Assembly: GCA_020631105.1 (NCBI GenBank)
Contig: JAHDHW010000001.1
Coordinates: 3,114 to 67,113, forward strand
Source of the DNA: Saprospiraceae bacterium
Lineage (GTDB): Bacteria; Bacteroidota; Bacteroidia; Chitinophagales; Saprospiraceae
Direction of reading: 5' to 3'
Length of the DNA: 64,000 nt
In this document: positions 26,480-36,096 of the stretch, one piece after another
How the letters are laid out: each line of letters begins with the position of its first letter
Numbering within the stretch: the first letter of the stretch is position 1
The notes under the pieces: generated by a model
Seen by the model: the letters and a program-made list of their open reading frames with translations, nothing else
The model's database searches: none
What the model was told of the DNA's origin: nothing
Program-made: the position numbers and the translations under genes

Positions 26480-27805
26480 TTAATCTACCTTACGCTTAAA
26501 AACTACGTTCAACCCAACTCTCGCATTTACATTCCGACTGTCATAAGGCTGGAATGCTGCAAAGACATTATCGGTAGCAGCAAATAACTGAACAGGCCCC
26601 AATCGAAGCACCGTGTTTAATCCAAGATTAACGTATTCTTGATTACGAATTGAATACACAGCACCTACTGAAAGAATCTTTCCCAGAGTTGCTTGTGCAC
26701 TTAGTGCAAATGCAGGATATAATTTACCCCGATAAGCTTCTGAATAAATTAAACCTCCAATATTAAACTTATCGTTTATTTTAAATGTGCTACTCAGGTA
26801 GAATTTTGTAGGTAGCATAGTACGGTAACTCCCGGCAGTTTCTTCAAAACTGAAGATCTCTGAAAGCGTATCTAAAGTTTCTTCAAATGAGACATTGTCA
26901 TCATTAACAATATCAGAGATATCCAGGCCTTCATAAGTATAACTACCCTGACTAGAGTATTGCGTTGCATTACGGTTCCATTTGATCGATCCCAGGTCAA
27001 TGACACTAGCTGCGATTTCTACTTTTCCGAAGTTGACGGTTGCCCCAAGGTCAAGAGCAAGACCGAAGTTATTGGTAAATAACTGATCTGCGGAATACTC
27101 CCCAAAGTCTAATTGAAAATTACCATTACCGTCATAAGCAAAGAAAGATGAAGTATTAATCTGATAATCTGAGTTAATGGTCAATTGGTAAACATCCGGA
27201 TCAGTATACAAGGTCAAATCATTCCGTGAAGAAGAAGCATCTCCAATCCCCGTCAATAGTTTCAATCTTGCTCCCCCTGTAAAGTTTAAAAACTTCATTG
27301 CTCCACCAATTGCGTATTCGTTATAAGCAAAGGTTTGAAAATCAGGTCCAACATCAACTGTTTCTCCAATAAACTGTGAGTTACCATTCCAGGCTACTTC
27401 CACCAAATTCTTAGGATAATCCATGAATGCATTAAACTTCACGGCGTGACTAAAACTTAGCCGAACGTTTTTCAATCCAAAGGATGTACTAAACGTTTCA
27501 AATTCTACATTCGTAAATAATTGATTATCGTCATTCAGCACATCAATAACTGCACTAATATCTAATACATCTTCTCCAGTATTACTTTTCACTACAGCTT
27601 GATTGTAGGAAGGCCCGGTATGAGCCAGGTTGAAGTATAAATTCGGAAGACCATAATGAAATCGATGCTCGGTCAAGAAAGCCGGATTAGTCTTGCTTGC
27701 TTGCCAGGTATTACGTAAAAAATGCAATCCTAACTCCTGCTGTGCAATGATTGAGCTGGAAGCTATTGCGACTAGCAATATGACCGAAGTAATTTTTCTA
27801 AACAT
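26480..27805 (-). CDS. DUF5723 family beta-barrel protein
   Basis: 441 residues. Signal peptide (about 1-21, ASSSIIAQQ), then a chain of beta strands ending in RVGLNVVFKRKVD, as in outer-membrane barrels. The N-terminal LHFLRNTWQASKTNPAF is typical of DUF5723 proteins of Bacteroidota. Function unknown. It lies 51 bp downstream of a large lipoprotein gene and is probably co-transcribed; the pair may form an outer-membrane complex (inference). Confidence 0.8.
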   Translation of the reverse strand: MFRKITSVILLVAIASSSIIAQQELGLHFLRNTWQASKTNPAFLTEHRFHYGLPNLYFNLAHTGPSYNQAVVKSNTGEDVLDISAVIDVLNDDNQLFTNVEFETFSTSFGLKNVRLSFSHAVKFNAFMDYPKNLVEVAWNGNSQFIGETVDVGPDFQTFAYNEYAIGGAMKFLNFTGGARLKLLTGIGDASSSRNDLTLYTDPDVYQLTINSDYQINTSSFFAYDGNGNFQLDFGEYSADQLFTNNFGLALDLGATVNFGKVEIAASVIDLGSIKWNRNATQYSSQGSYTYEGLDISDIVNDDNVSFEETLDTLSEIFSFEETAGSYRTMLPTKFYLSSTFKINDKFNIGGLIYSEAYRGKLYPAFALSAQATLGKILSVGAVYSIRNQEYVNLGLNTVLRLGPVQLFAATDNVFAAFQPYDSRNVNARVGLNVVFKRKVD

Positions 27806-27856
27806 GGTGATTGATTTATGGGTTCGAATATTAACACAGAGTAAGAAGTCTATGGT

Positions 27857-29386
27857 CTATTCGGTAACTCCAATTTTCATACCCATTCTAAAGTCTACGT
27901 TTTGGGTAGAATAGATTTTCACAGGTACTGTGCCTTCATTAGTGGTGGAAAAAACAGCTTGGATGTATATATTTTTAGCAGCTTTTACTTGTTCAAAGCG
28001 CGTACTATTTATAGTCGAAAAAGTAACCGTTTCGGTACGACTCATTACTTCGCCATCTCCATCTACGGGCGCAGCCTCCAGAACGTTTCCTGCAGGGACA
28101 AACAGCGAATCCAAAATCTGCCCTGCGCCATCAGCAAAGTAGGCTTGTAAGTTTACAGCTACCGGAATTCCATTATCTGCAATCAATTTAAACTCTGCGT
28201 AATCCACTTTATCATACTCTCCGAAGTCGACAGAGAAGGTATCTCTGGCTACAAAGTCTTTAGCCGTTCCATGGATAGGCAACTCTACTTCAACTTGTAC
28301 CTTAAAGGTACTTGTATCTGTCATAAATCCGCGAATTGAAGTATCATTATCCGGATTGGGTATAGCATCGAAATCGTAATCAACAGAAACTGGATTAGCG
28401 CTTAGTATCTCTTTGATATTGGAGTTATCTTTATCAAAGATAAAGTTGGTGGTTTTAATTTCGCCGACCTCATTCAAAGCTGGGAAATCAAAATCAATCC
28501 CATCTTCGATAAACTCACTTTCTAAGCCAAGAGAATCTCCATCAGCGGTAAGTATAGAAAGTACATTGGCCTGAGAACGTACCGGAAAACCAAATCCATT
28601 ATCTACCTGAAGCCTAAGCTTGGGATCTTCAAAGGTTACTTCGCCTCTAGTCCAATTTTCGAAGAAATCAATTTCAATAGTATCTCTTGGTAATTCATAT
28701 ACTTCCGTCCCCAGGTATCCTTCTATATAAGAAGCTTTTAAATCCTGGAATCGGAGAAAGAAATTAGTTAGTGTATCCGCAAAACCGTCGTTGGGTCGAA
28801 ATGCTTGATACCTAATAAAAATACTATCGTTCGTTGGTAGTAAAGTATATTCAGAGATATCCACTAATGGATGAATACTAGCCAATAACCCGGCGACATG
28901 TGATTTAGTTGTTGTAAAGACCTCACCATCCTTAATTAAATTAGGAATAGTTACGGTCACTTCAAGAGGGCCTTCGTGTTCAATTTGATAGCCCCAGTCA
29001 ATTAATCCAGTCTTCAATATAGCAATGTCAATATCAATATTATTAGGGAGATCGAAAGCTACTCCCATCATCGTATCAATTACCGGAATTGGCAATCCGT
29101 TATAATCTGCTAAAAGGTCAAAGATATCATCACTGGACTGAGAAACTACATTGCCGCTATAGTTGATTTGAATCAGGCCATCAGGTAAAATTGTCAGGAA
29201 TGTTTCCTCATCGAATGATTCTAATACATCCTGAAAAGAGGCAGACCCTGAAAACAAAGGAATTGCAAACTCTGCATCATAGTTTACAACCTTCAAATCA
29301 TCCAGATCATCCAATCGGGTACAAGCTACGATGAGTAGCAATCCGAAAAGTAAAAAAGAATAGATGCGTAAATTTCGCTGATTCAT
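27857..29386 (-). CDS. Large surface or periplasmic lipoprotein of unknown function
   Basis: 509 residues. Lipobox LLLIVAC with the Cys near residue 22, then DLDDL: acidic residues right after the Cys could act as a lipoprotein export signal to the cell surface in Bacteroidota (inference). The rest appears to be beta-sandwich repeats without recognised catalytic motifs. It precedes the DUF5723 barrel gene in the same direction, and a -7 match lies just upstream. Confidence 0.75.
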   Translation of the reverse strand: MNQRNLRIYSFLLFGLLLIVACTRLDDLDDLKVVNYDAEFAIPLFSGSASFQDVLESFDEETFLTILPDGLIQINYSGNVVSQSSDDIFDLLADYNGLPIPVIDTMMGVAFDLPNNIDIDIAILKTGLIDWGYQIEHEGPLEVTVTIPNLIKDGEVFTTTKSHVAGLLASIHPLVDISEYTLLPTNDSIFIRYQAFRPNDGFADTLTNFFLRFQDLKASYIEGYLGTEVYELPRDTIEIDFFENWTRGEVTFEDPKLRLQVDNGFGFPVRSQANVLSILTADGDSLGLESEFIEDGIDFDFPALNEVGEIKTTNFIFDKDNSNIKEILSANPVSVDYDFDAIPNPDNDTSIRGFMTDTSTFKVQVEVELPIHGTAKDFVARDTFSVDFGEYDKVDYAEFKLIADNGIPVAVNLQAYFADGAGQILDSLFVPAGNVLEAAPVDGDGEVMSRTETVTFSTINSTRFEQVKAAKNIYIQAVFSTTNEGTVPVKIYSTQNVDFRMGMKIGVTE

Positions 29387-29405
29387 ATCAATTGGTATTG
29401 CGCTG

Positions 29406-29413
29406 CAAAGGTA
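29406..29413 (-). promoter_or_regulatory. Candidate -7 element of the lipoprotein-DUF5723 pair
   Basis: TACCTTTG on the minus strand, a full match to TAnnTTTG, 19 bp before the start codon of the gene ending at 29386. No upstream TTTG at the expected distance. The remainder of 29414-29637 holds an inverted repeat AACAACTAT/ATAGTTGTT (29507-29526), perhaps a weak terminator for the nuclease gene. Confidence 0.45.
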
Positions 29414-29637
29414 CTCTAATCCATAGAGTAAAACCCTGATGGATAACTGATTTAAGATTGTTTTTAGTGTAAATTCTAGCTACGCGAGGAAGTTTAACGG
29501 CAATTTAACAACTATTCATAGTTGTTGCCTAACTATAACGCCGCTAAGCCGACTTACGCTTCAAGTACTGCGATACTTTTCCAATTGTGTAAGATAGTTG
29601 CCAAATTTGCAGAGCATGTTGGTCAATTTCGCCTGAA

Positions 29638-31074
29638 TTACTTCGACTCAAGTGCTTCATCAGCTAATTCAAACTTTTGCCCTAATTTAGGGATTTCAAC
29701 ATCCGGGAAGCCATTTTCATTAAGCATCCCTTTGAGGGCCTCCTGACTTTTTTTCTCCCCGTGTACTAAGAAAAGTTTCTTTAGTTTTTTCTGATTGCTA
29801 ATGAATTCCAGAATTTCATTACGGTCGGCATGAGCAGAAAAAGAATCCATGATTTCAATTTCCATTTTTACCGGCTTTATTTCGCCAAATAGTTTGAGTT
29901 CTTTAATCCCGTTTCGGAGCATTCCGCCAGGAGTATCCGGAGAGCAATAACCAACGATCAGCAAAGTGTTTTTCTCTTGATCAATACTATTAAACAAATG
30001 GTGTCGGACCCGACCTGCATTCATCATTCCGGATGAACTAATGATTATACATGCATCTTTAGTTTCATTTAGACGCTTAGATAAAGTTACCGAGCGCACA
30101 TAAGTCAAGCGATTAAAACCGAAAGGATTATCATCGATAAGCAGATATTCATTAAGTTTTTCATCGAAACATTCTGGATGAGCGCCAAAGACCTGGGTTG
30201 CATTTACCGCTAAAGGACTGTCAACATACACAGGGATTCGTGGTAGCAAACCTTTGGTTTCCATTTGGTCGAGCATATAAACAATCTCCTGAGTACGCCC
30301 TACACTAAAAGCAGGAATAATCAACTTACCTCTTTTCTCAATGCAGGTATGCTTGATGATCTCAAGGAAGCGCTCTGTCTCCGCAGGTTTATTTAAGTGA
30401 TCCTTTGCACCATAAGTTGATTCACAAATCAGGTAATCAACCTCTGGCATTGGAACCGGATCTCGCAGAATCGGACGATCAGGACGACCAATATCTCCTG
30501 TAAAGCCAAAGTCAACGGTCTTTTCGCCATCCTGTAAACGGAGCGTAACACTTGCGCTCCCTAGGATATGACCTGCATCCCGGAAGAGTACCTCAAGGTG
30601 ATCATTTAAGCGATACCATTTATCATAAGCCACGCCCATGAAATGCTTCATGGTCTCCGCTACATCATCACTATTATAAAGTGGCTCTCTCTTCTTTTTG
30701 CTATTGGATTTTTTATTCTTCTTTTTAAGCAAACGCTTGTTATAATATTCTGCGTCACGTTCTTGAATTTTTGCACTATCCAAAAGCATGATCGCACATA
30801 GACTCCGTGTAGCATGGGTACATACGATATGTCCGCGAAAGCCATCCTTTACTAACTTAGGTAGTCGGCCGCTATGATCAATATGTGCGTGAGAAAGTAT
30901 AAGACAGTCGACTTCTTTGGGATCAAATAACCAGGTAGAATTAAAGTTCTCCATATGTTTTGAACGGCCTTGATAAAGGCCACAATCCAATACAATTTTA
31001 AATCCATTATCGAGAGTAATAAAATGGCAACTTCCTGTTACTTCCTGAGCAGCGCCGCAAAATTTTACTTCCAT
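29638..31074 (-). CDS. Beta-CASP metallo-beta-lactamase-fold RNA nuclease (YSH1/CPSF-like)
   Basis: 478 residues, full length. Zinc motifs are intact: SHAHIDHSG near 58-66, DAGHILGSA, GFTGDIGRP, and the C-terminal SAHADR and FLVHGEK of the RMMBL part. The beta-CASP cap lies in between. The protein matches bacterial homologues of mRNA 3'-end processing nucleases and is probably a cytoplasmic RNA exo- or endonuclease. A lysine-rich insertion (LKKKNKKSNSKKKRE near 115-130) may aid RNA binding. Monocistronic as far as can be seen. Confidence 0.93.
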   Translation of the reverse strand: MEVKFCGAAQEVTGSCHFITLDNGFKIVLDCGLYQGRSKHMENFNSTWLFDPKEVDCLILSHAHIDHSGRLPKLVKDGFRGHIVCTHATRSLCAIMLLDSAKIQERDAEYYNKRLLKKKNKKSNSKKKREPLYNSDDVAETMKHFMGVAYDKWYRLNDHLEVLFRDAGHILGSASVTLRLQDGEKTVDFGFTGDIGRPDRPILRDPVPMPEVDYLICESTYGAKDHLNKPAETERFLEIIKHTCIEKRGKLIIPAFSVGRTQEIVYMLDQMETKGLLPRIPVYVDSPLAVNATQVFGAHPECFDEKLNEYLLIDDNPFGFNRLTYVRSVTLSKRLNETKDACIIISSSGMMNAGRVRHHLFNSIDQEKNTLLIVGYCSPDTPGGMLRNGIKELKLFGEIKPVKMEIEIMDSFSAHADRNEILEFISNQKKLKKLFLVHGEKKSQEALKGMLNENGFPDVEIPKLGQKFELADEALESK

Positions 31075-31146
31075 ATCATTTTATTTGTTTGCTAGAGTTT
31101 GATACGTAAAAATCTAAAAGAATGTTATTAGGTCTTGGCAAGATAC

Positions 31147-31181
31147 AAAAAGCCGTAAGAAGAAAAACATCTCCTTACGGC
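31147..31181 (-). terminator. Terminator of the VIT/VWA protein gene
   Basis: GCCGTAAG (31152-31159) and CTTACGGC (31174-31181) form an 8-bp GC-rich stem, followed on the minus strand by TTTTTG. It lies about 50 bp past the stop codon. Confidence 0.8.
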
Positions 31182-31231
31182 CTTTATGTCTATAAGTAGC
31201 TAGGCGTGATTAAAGAAAGATCTAAATATTA

Positions 31232-33382
31232 TTAAATCTTTATCAATTTAGTAGTTTGGATATTTGTGCCACTCTTTATCTGAACATAGTAAATCCCCGG
31301 AGCTAATTCCTGATTATTAAGATCTCTCCCATCCCAATGATAAGTCAATATTGATGAACCTTCTACCGCATCAACTTTATCTTTCTTTAGTAATCTTCCT
31401 AGATGATCAAAAACTGCAAGCTCGACAAAACCTACTCCATTAGAATTCTTTAGTTCTACTACGATTTGACAGTTTGTCTCAAAAGGGTTAGGTGAGGCAG
31501 AAACCATTATAATTTCTTCTTCATCTGGAAGCTCCTCAACCAAAGGTAGAATAACATCATTATACGACCAACAATTAATACAGGGTTCGCCTCCCTGGCT
31601 TAATTCCAGCGCTAAAAAAGCTGTATATTTCGAAAGGACTCTTTCCGAAATACTCTGTTCTACAATTTCTTGTATTTCAAAAGCATTAACTGCAGTACTT
31701 TCTAAATACTGTAAGTGATTACCATACCACATTTCCCGCATTAAGGTGTCATTAAACATTGCTTCCGCTTCATTAATAGCCACTTCAACATTAGTGAGAT
31801 TTCCATCAATAAAACTAGAATAGTCAAAGCTTAATGGCATATCCCCAACTATTTTACCAACCTGCAATACTGGTTTATTGGGAGCTTGTGACTGTTGATT
31901 TGAAGTTTGGAAGTAGGTATCATAGACGAAGCCTCCAGAGAAATTAAAATTTACATCAAAAGGAAATTGGTAAGCGTTGAACGATTGTATAGAGGAGGTA
32001 ATTAATTCCCATAAAAACATATTGCTTTCAGGAAGGTTGAAATAAGAGCCTCCAGTCATCGATGTAAGTTCCTGGAAAAAATATTTATTCAAATAAGCAA
32101 CTTCATCTGGTCCATCCCAGACACTCTCCCAGTAATATTCTTCTGTTTGATAGTTCACCATATGAATAGTGATATCATCTCCACCAATTGCGGATTCGAT
32201 TTCATTAACATAACCATTCAGGTAAGAAGAGGAATTAGTACAAAGCACCAGTATCTCCCCAACTCCATCATTAGATTGAATAAAACCAATAGCCGTTTCA
32301 ATAGATGCGAGCAAGTCAGAATTATCACTGATCGGATCATCACCAAGTGCCGCAAATACAGCATTTAAGGAATCGGGGTGGCCAGAAATCCAATCTTCTG
32401 AAACTAAATTTGAATTCAAACCCGAAAAGACAAAATTAAGCTGATCATTATCCTGAAAATTCTTGAGTAGCTCTTCTTTCACGACTCCGAAAAGTTGTGA
32501 CTTATTAACCTTAGCCATAGAAGCATCATGATCAAACACTACTACAACTTGCTTTTCCAGCGTATTATATTCTTGCAGCGAGGGCTGATATGCCATCTGA
32601 AAAAAAGATTCGTTTTCTCCTTCCTGGATTTTAAAATAAGTACTCTGATTCAGCAGGGGACTTTCTACAGCAAACTGAATCGGAGAAGAGAAAAGAGTAT
32701 GATCTAATTGATAAATCCAAACGGTGCCCATATCAGGATCTACAGTACTTTGAAATACAACATCTTCAGCTCCTTTTAAATAAGGTGCTCCCCATTGTTC
32801 ATCATGCACACTAATAATCCGGGCACTTTCCAAAGGAACTTCACTTGCATTGAGGATATCGAAAGGCAGCCAAGTGCTTACCGCATCTTCTTCCCAGATA
32901 GCAGGGGTCAGGTATGTGATTTTTATCTTCCTGCTTTCGTCTCCTGCTAAGGGAAATATTCGGATTTGATATCCGCCGTTATCCTTTTTATATAACAAGG
33001 ACGGATCTTGATTACGATCAACAATGTCTTCATAAATTTCGGTAGCCTGAGAGATATCAAGGATATCCGCTTTGACAATTAGACTATCATTCATCCATAG
33101 CCAGGAATCATGAATAATAGCTTCAGATGGTAAATTAAAATCAAGGACAATCTCTAGGGTATCCCAATTACTAAACATTTGCTCAGGCGCAGAAATAGTT
33201 AAAAACATGCCTACTTCCATATACAAACCTTTAGGCTCTACCTGGAATTCGGCTTCAACAATATTTGCGGGATAGTTACTCCAGCCTCCCCATTCGGGGA
33301 CATTGACGTTTAAGATATTTTGAGAAAATGTAGTGAAAGAAACAAGAGTACATAAAAAACAAAAGAGTAGACTTCTTTTCAT
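31232..33382 (-). CDS. Secreted VIT/VWA-domain protein with type IX sorting domain
   Basis: 716 residues. Signal peptide (about 1-20, LVSFTTFSQ). A VIT domain follows (about 25-165, including VKADILDISQATEIYEDIV), then a von Willebrand A-like region (about 270-480), and finally a C-terminal type IX secretion sorting domain (last 85 residues; PGIYYVQIKSG and KLIKI). The metal-site motif reads DHDASM instead of the usual DxSxS. Probably exported across the outer membrane and attached to the surface. VIT/VWA proteins are known from inter-alpha-trypsin inhibitors and bacterial adhesion or stress proteins; role here unknown. Confidence 0.88.
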   Translation of the reverse strand: MKRSLLFCFLCTLVSFTTFSQNILNVNVPEWGGWSNYPANIVEAEFQVEPKGLYMEVGMFLTISAPEQMFSNWDTLEIVLDFNLPSEAIIHDSWLWMNDSLIVKADILDISQATEIYEDIVDRNQDPSLLYKKDNGGYQIRIFPLAGDESRKIKITYLTPAIWEEDAVSTWLPFDILNASEVPLESARIISVHDEQWGAPYLKGAEDVVFQSTVDPDMGTVWIYQLDHTLFSSPIQFAVESPLLNQSTYFKIQEGENESFFQMAYQPSLQEYNTLEKQVVVVFDHDASMAKVNKSQLFGVVKEELLKNFQDNDQLNFVFSGLNSNLVSEDWISGHPDSLNAVFAALGDDPISDNSDLLASIETAIGFIQSNDGVGEILVLCTNSSSYLNGYVNEIESAIGGDDITIHMVNYQTEEYYWESVWDGPDEVAYLNKYFFQELTSMTGGSYFNLPESNMFLWELITSSIQSFNAYQFPFDVNFNFSGGFVYDTYFQTSNQQSQAPNKPVLQVGKIVGDMPLSFDYSSFIDGNLTNVEVAINEAEAMFNDTLMREMWYGNHLQYLESTAVNAFEIQEIVEQSISERVLSKYTAFLALELSQGGEPCINCWSYNDVILPLVEELPDEEEIIMVSASPNPFETNCQIVVELKNSNGVGFVELAVFDHLGRLLKKDKVDAVEGSSILTYHWDGRDLNNQELAPGIYYVQIKSGTNIQTTKLIKI

Positions 33383-33497
33383 GGTGATAGGATTTAGATT
33401 GGAGAAAATAGTTTAATGCGAGTGTCAACAAGGATCCTTCAAAATGAAAAGTCTTTTTAATTTACATTTTACCAGAAGTATTTTTTTACAATTCACT

Positions 33498-33547
33498 ACT
33501 TATGCAAAGTACTAGGCAATTGAAATAATCACTTATGCTAAGCACTA
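33498..33547. repeat. Imperfect direct repeat upstream of the VIT/VWA gene
   Basis: ACTTATGCAAAGTACTA (33498-33514) and ACTTATGCTAAGCACTA (33531-33547) match at 15 of 17 positions and are spaced 33 bp apart, about three helical turns. It lies 116 bp or more upstream of the gene ending at 33382 and may bind a regulator. Confidence 0.5.
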
Positions 33548-33549
33548 TA

Positions 33550-33585
33550 CAAAAGCCGCAGCAACTCTACTGGTTACTGCGGCTT
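33550..33585 (-). terminator. Terminator of the sigma/anti-sigma/DUF4097 operon
   Basis: AAGCCGCAG (33553-33561) and CTGCGGCTT (33577-33585), with a further AAC/GTT pair inside, followed on the minus strand by TTTTGTAT. It lies 27 bp past the stop codon of the gene at 33613. Confidence 0.85.
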
Positions 33586-33612
33586 ATATATATTTTAATT
33601 TTTCGCTTATCC

Positions 33613-34734
33613 TTATCGTACTTTCAAACCTCCGTAGCTTAGATTCGCTTTTATCAATCCTCCTCCTGATCCTCGGCTTCCCTTAACATCATGCTTAGAA
33701 TCTCTATTATTTTCATAAGATACATTGGTATCACTCGGGTATTTAACGGATCCATAATCACAGCTTGCTTCTAGTCGAAAAGCTACTTTGTCTTCCATAT
33801 AAATCTTACCATTGGTATGAGATCCTTCCACCTCAACCAAACTAAATCCTGACTTGAGGTCTTCAATAATGAATCCTCCATAACGTAAATCAAACTTAGC
33901 TTCCTCACTTAATTCTTCAATCTCAAACTGAGAATACTTTGATTCTACCCTTACACTTTCAGCACCTTCAATCTCATAATGGTCATACTTCCCTTCATTC
34001 CTGAGGGATTTTATATAACCAAGGTCATAAGTATCATACTTAGAATAACTCCGGATGTCGGTAGCTTCATCAATATATATTTTGGAGTATTTTGTATTTA
34101 GAGAAACCTCATCTGTTTTCTTCACCTTAAATTTACTGTAATTAACATCTGCATCCAGGCCTTTTACCGAACCAATATTTCCACTACCATATCCAAGGTA
34201 AACCTTACTTGCTTTTCCGACTCCTTCAAGATCAAAATTCCCGTATTTGATTGAGATATCAGCGGAGCCATCAATAGCTGCAATAAAAGCATCACCATAT
34301 TTATTGGCTAGGTCAAGGTTACATGACTCCGGCATACTTACCACATAATCAATTCGGAAGTCTCCCTTGTCACCATCACCCCACCAACTGGATTTTTGAG
34401 ATTCAATTTGAGTCTCTGCACTTACTAAGGAATTACTATTCGAAAACCCAATATTAATGCGATCAAAAATATCGTTTGCAGCAGATTCGTTGCGTGCATT
34501 TACTTTAATCGTGACAGCAATACTTACTTCGTTTTTGTTCCAGGTTTTAAGGTTTATATTTCCATACTTATTGGAGAGATCAACCGTTCCGTCTGAAGCA
34601 ATTTTAAAAGATTTTTTAATCTCTTTAGTATATTCCGTTTTCTTTCCCGGTAGTTCGTTTGCTGCAATTGAAATTGTACTTATACTGCTTAACAAAAAAC
34701 ATAGCAGTACATTTATTTTAAATATCCGTATCAT
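33613..34734 (-). CDS. DUF4097-like repeat protein, exported
   Basis: 373 residues. Signal peptide (about 1-24, ISTISIAA). The body consists of short beta repeats with recurring KYG or KYS turns (NLDLANKYGDAFIA, LNTKYSKIYI), the pattern of DUF4097/adhesin-like beta-helices often encoded beside sigma/anti-sigma pairs. The C-terminus is glycine-rich. The start overlaps the end of the anti-sigma gene by 17 bp, so translation is coupled. It may be an envelope sensor or target of the sigma system (inference). Confidence 0.8.
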   Translation of the reverse strand: MIRIFKINVLLCFLLSSISTISIAANELPGKKTEYTKEIKKSFKIASDGTVDLSNKYGNINLKTWNKNEVSIAVTIKVNARNESAANDIFDRINIGFSNSNSLVSAETQIESQKSSWWGDGDKGDFRIDYVVSMPESCNLDLANKYGDAFIAAIDGSADISIKYGNFDLEGVGKASKVYLGYGSGNIGSVKGLDADVNYSKFKVKKTDEVSLNTKYSKIYIDEATDIRSYSKYDTYDLGYIKSLRNEGKYDHYEIEGAESVRVESKYSQFEIEELSEEAKFDLRYGGFIIEDLKSGFSLVEVEGSHTNGKIYMEDKVAFRLEASCDYGSVKYPSDTNVSYENNRDSKHDVKGSRGSGGGLIKANLSYGGLKVR

Positions 34735-35269
34735 CTTTTTGTGAGTTTATTTTATCTGTTTTTGTGTTTTCTACGCTTTTCAATACCCGATCAAGGATAT
34801 CTAGTTTAGTTTGGTAATTACTGATCATCGCCTGAATAATTTTCCCTTCACTCCCTTTAGGAGCAATTTCTAATTCGGCTTTTAATTCTTCCATGAATTT
34901 ATCTAATTGCTGCATGTCATCTTCTAGGCCGGAGTCATAAGAATAACTTGCCAACCTGGCCAAATGCTCATTAACTTCCATTTCGTAGTAAGTCTTTGCT
35001 TCTGCAAATTCTGGGAAATGTTCTTCTGCATAGGCTAAGTCTGAATCAACCGAAGCTGATTGTCTTCCAATCACAACGCCCATCCCAATTAAAAAGACGA
35101 CAGCCGCAGCAATACGTGTAAACTTCCAAAGGGAAATGCGACGGGGAACTTTGTTGTCCTTGTTTAGTCCTTGCTGGATTTTATCCCAGGCCAAACGAGG
35201 AGGTTCTTTATCGTCGAAGGCAGATCGCCGTTCTCGGATAAACTGTTCGAGGTTATCTTTATTCATCAT
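34718..35269 (-). CDS. Membrane-anchored anti-sigma factor-like protein
   Basis: 183 residues. A cytoplasmic N-terminal part (LEQFIRERRSAFDDKEPPRL and a basic stretch) precedes a single membrane helix (about 51-68, AAAVVFLIGMGVVIG), and a periplasmic helical part follows. Layout and position after an ECF sigma gene fit an anti-sigma factor, though no zinc-binding HxxxCxxC motif is present. ATG at 35269 or 35266. It is co-transcribed with the sigma gene (64-bp gap) and overlaps the DUF4097-like gene. Confidence 0.75.
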   Translation of the reverse strand: MMNKDNLEQFIRERRSAFDDKEPPRLAWDKIQQGLNKDNKVPRRISLWKFTRIAAAVVFLIGMGVVIGRQSASVDSDLAYAEEHFPEFAEAKTYYEMEVNEHLARLASYSYDSGLEDDMQQLDKFMEELKAELEIAPKGSEGKIIQAMISNYQTKLDILDRVLKSVENTKTDKINSQKDDTDI

Positions 35270-35333
35270 CTTTTGATTAGCTTTTCAGTGTCTAAAAAAC
35301 AGCACTGATTTAATTATTCATCTCTGAGTATCT

Positions 35334-35909
35334 TTAAGCTCCTTTAGTCTGCTCGCTTAAAATACTTCTTAATTTACTTTTTGCTCTACTGTATTGAGAC
35401 TTAGAAGTCGCAACAGATACATTCAAAATTTCTGCTATCTCCTGATGGTCGTACCCTTCAAATAAATATAAGGAGAAAACGACCCGATAGCCATCCGGCA
35501 ATTGTAACATTGCCCTTTTGACTGCATCAACGCTTAAGCTAGACTCTACTACTTCTTGGGGCTCTTCTATTTGCCCTAGTTGTTCGGTTACTTCTTCAAA
35601 GTATAACCGGCGCTTCTTCAAAAAGTTAATACAATTGTTAATAACGATTCTTTTTATCCAGGCGCCTATCGAAGACTGAAAGCGAAAGCTGTCAATTTTC
35701 GTAAAGACATCAATAAAAGAGTTTTGTAAAAGATCTTCCGCGTCCATTTCATTCTTGAGCATTCGAAAGCAAATATTATACATTGCTTTTGAGTATAGCT
35801 CATACAATTCATATTGGCTCTGGGAGTTTCCTTTTTTACACGCTTCTACAATTTCCCGGTGTATTTCGTTGTATTCCAATTGTTTAGAGTCCGTTTGATT
35901 TAAAGACAA
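35334..35909 (-). CDS. ECF-type RNA polymerase sigma factor
   Basis: 191 residues. Region 2 (YELYSKAMYNICFRMLKNEM, DAEDLLQNSFIDVF) and region 4 (LPDGYRVVFSLYLFEGYDHQ and the helix-turn-helix EIAEILNVSVATSKSQYSRA) are intact. Translation starts at TTG (35909): a stop codon lies in frame upstream and the first internal ATG falls within region 2. It heads an operon with an anti-sigma-like gene and a DUF4097-like gene, a common arrangement in Bacteroidota for envelope-linked signalling. Confidence 0.92.
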   Translation of the reverse strand: MSLNQTDSKQLEYNEIHREIVEACKKGNSQSQYELYELYSKAMYNICFRMLKNEMDAEDLLQNSFIDVFTKIDSFRFQSSIGAWIKRIVINNCINFLKKRRLYFEEVTEQLGQIEEPQEVVESSLSVDAVKRAMLQLPDGYRVVFSLYLFEGYDHQEIAEILNVSVATSKSQYSRAKSKLRSILSEQTKGA

Positions 35910-36096
35910 AAGATAATGATAAGGGTTGCATTACTTACTAAAAAAAAGCTTTTTTAGCGATCCAAATAGCAAAACAAGCATAATCAAGCACTACTTTGCT
36001 ATTATTACAACATCCACAAGGTCAATTTAGGGAGAAGAGAAGCGTAAAGGAGAAAAGTTATACGTATGTAGAGAAATAGTCTATAAATAAGTAGAT

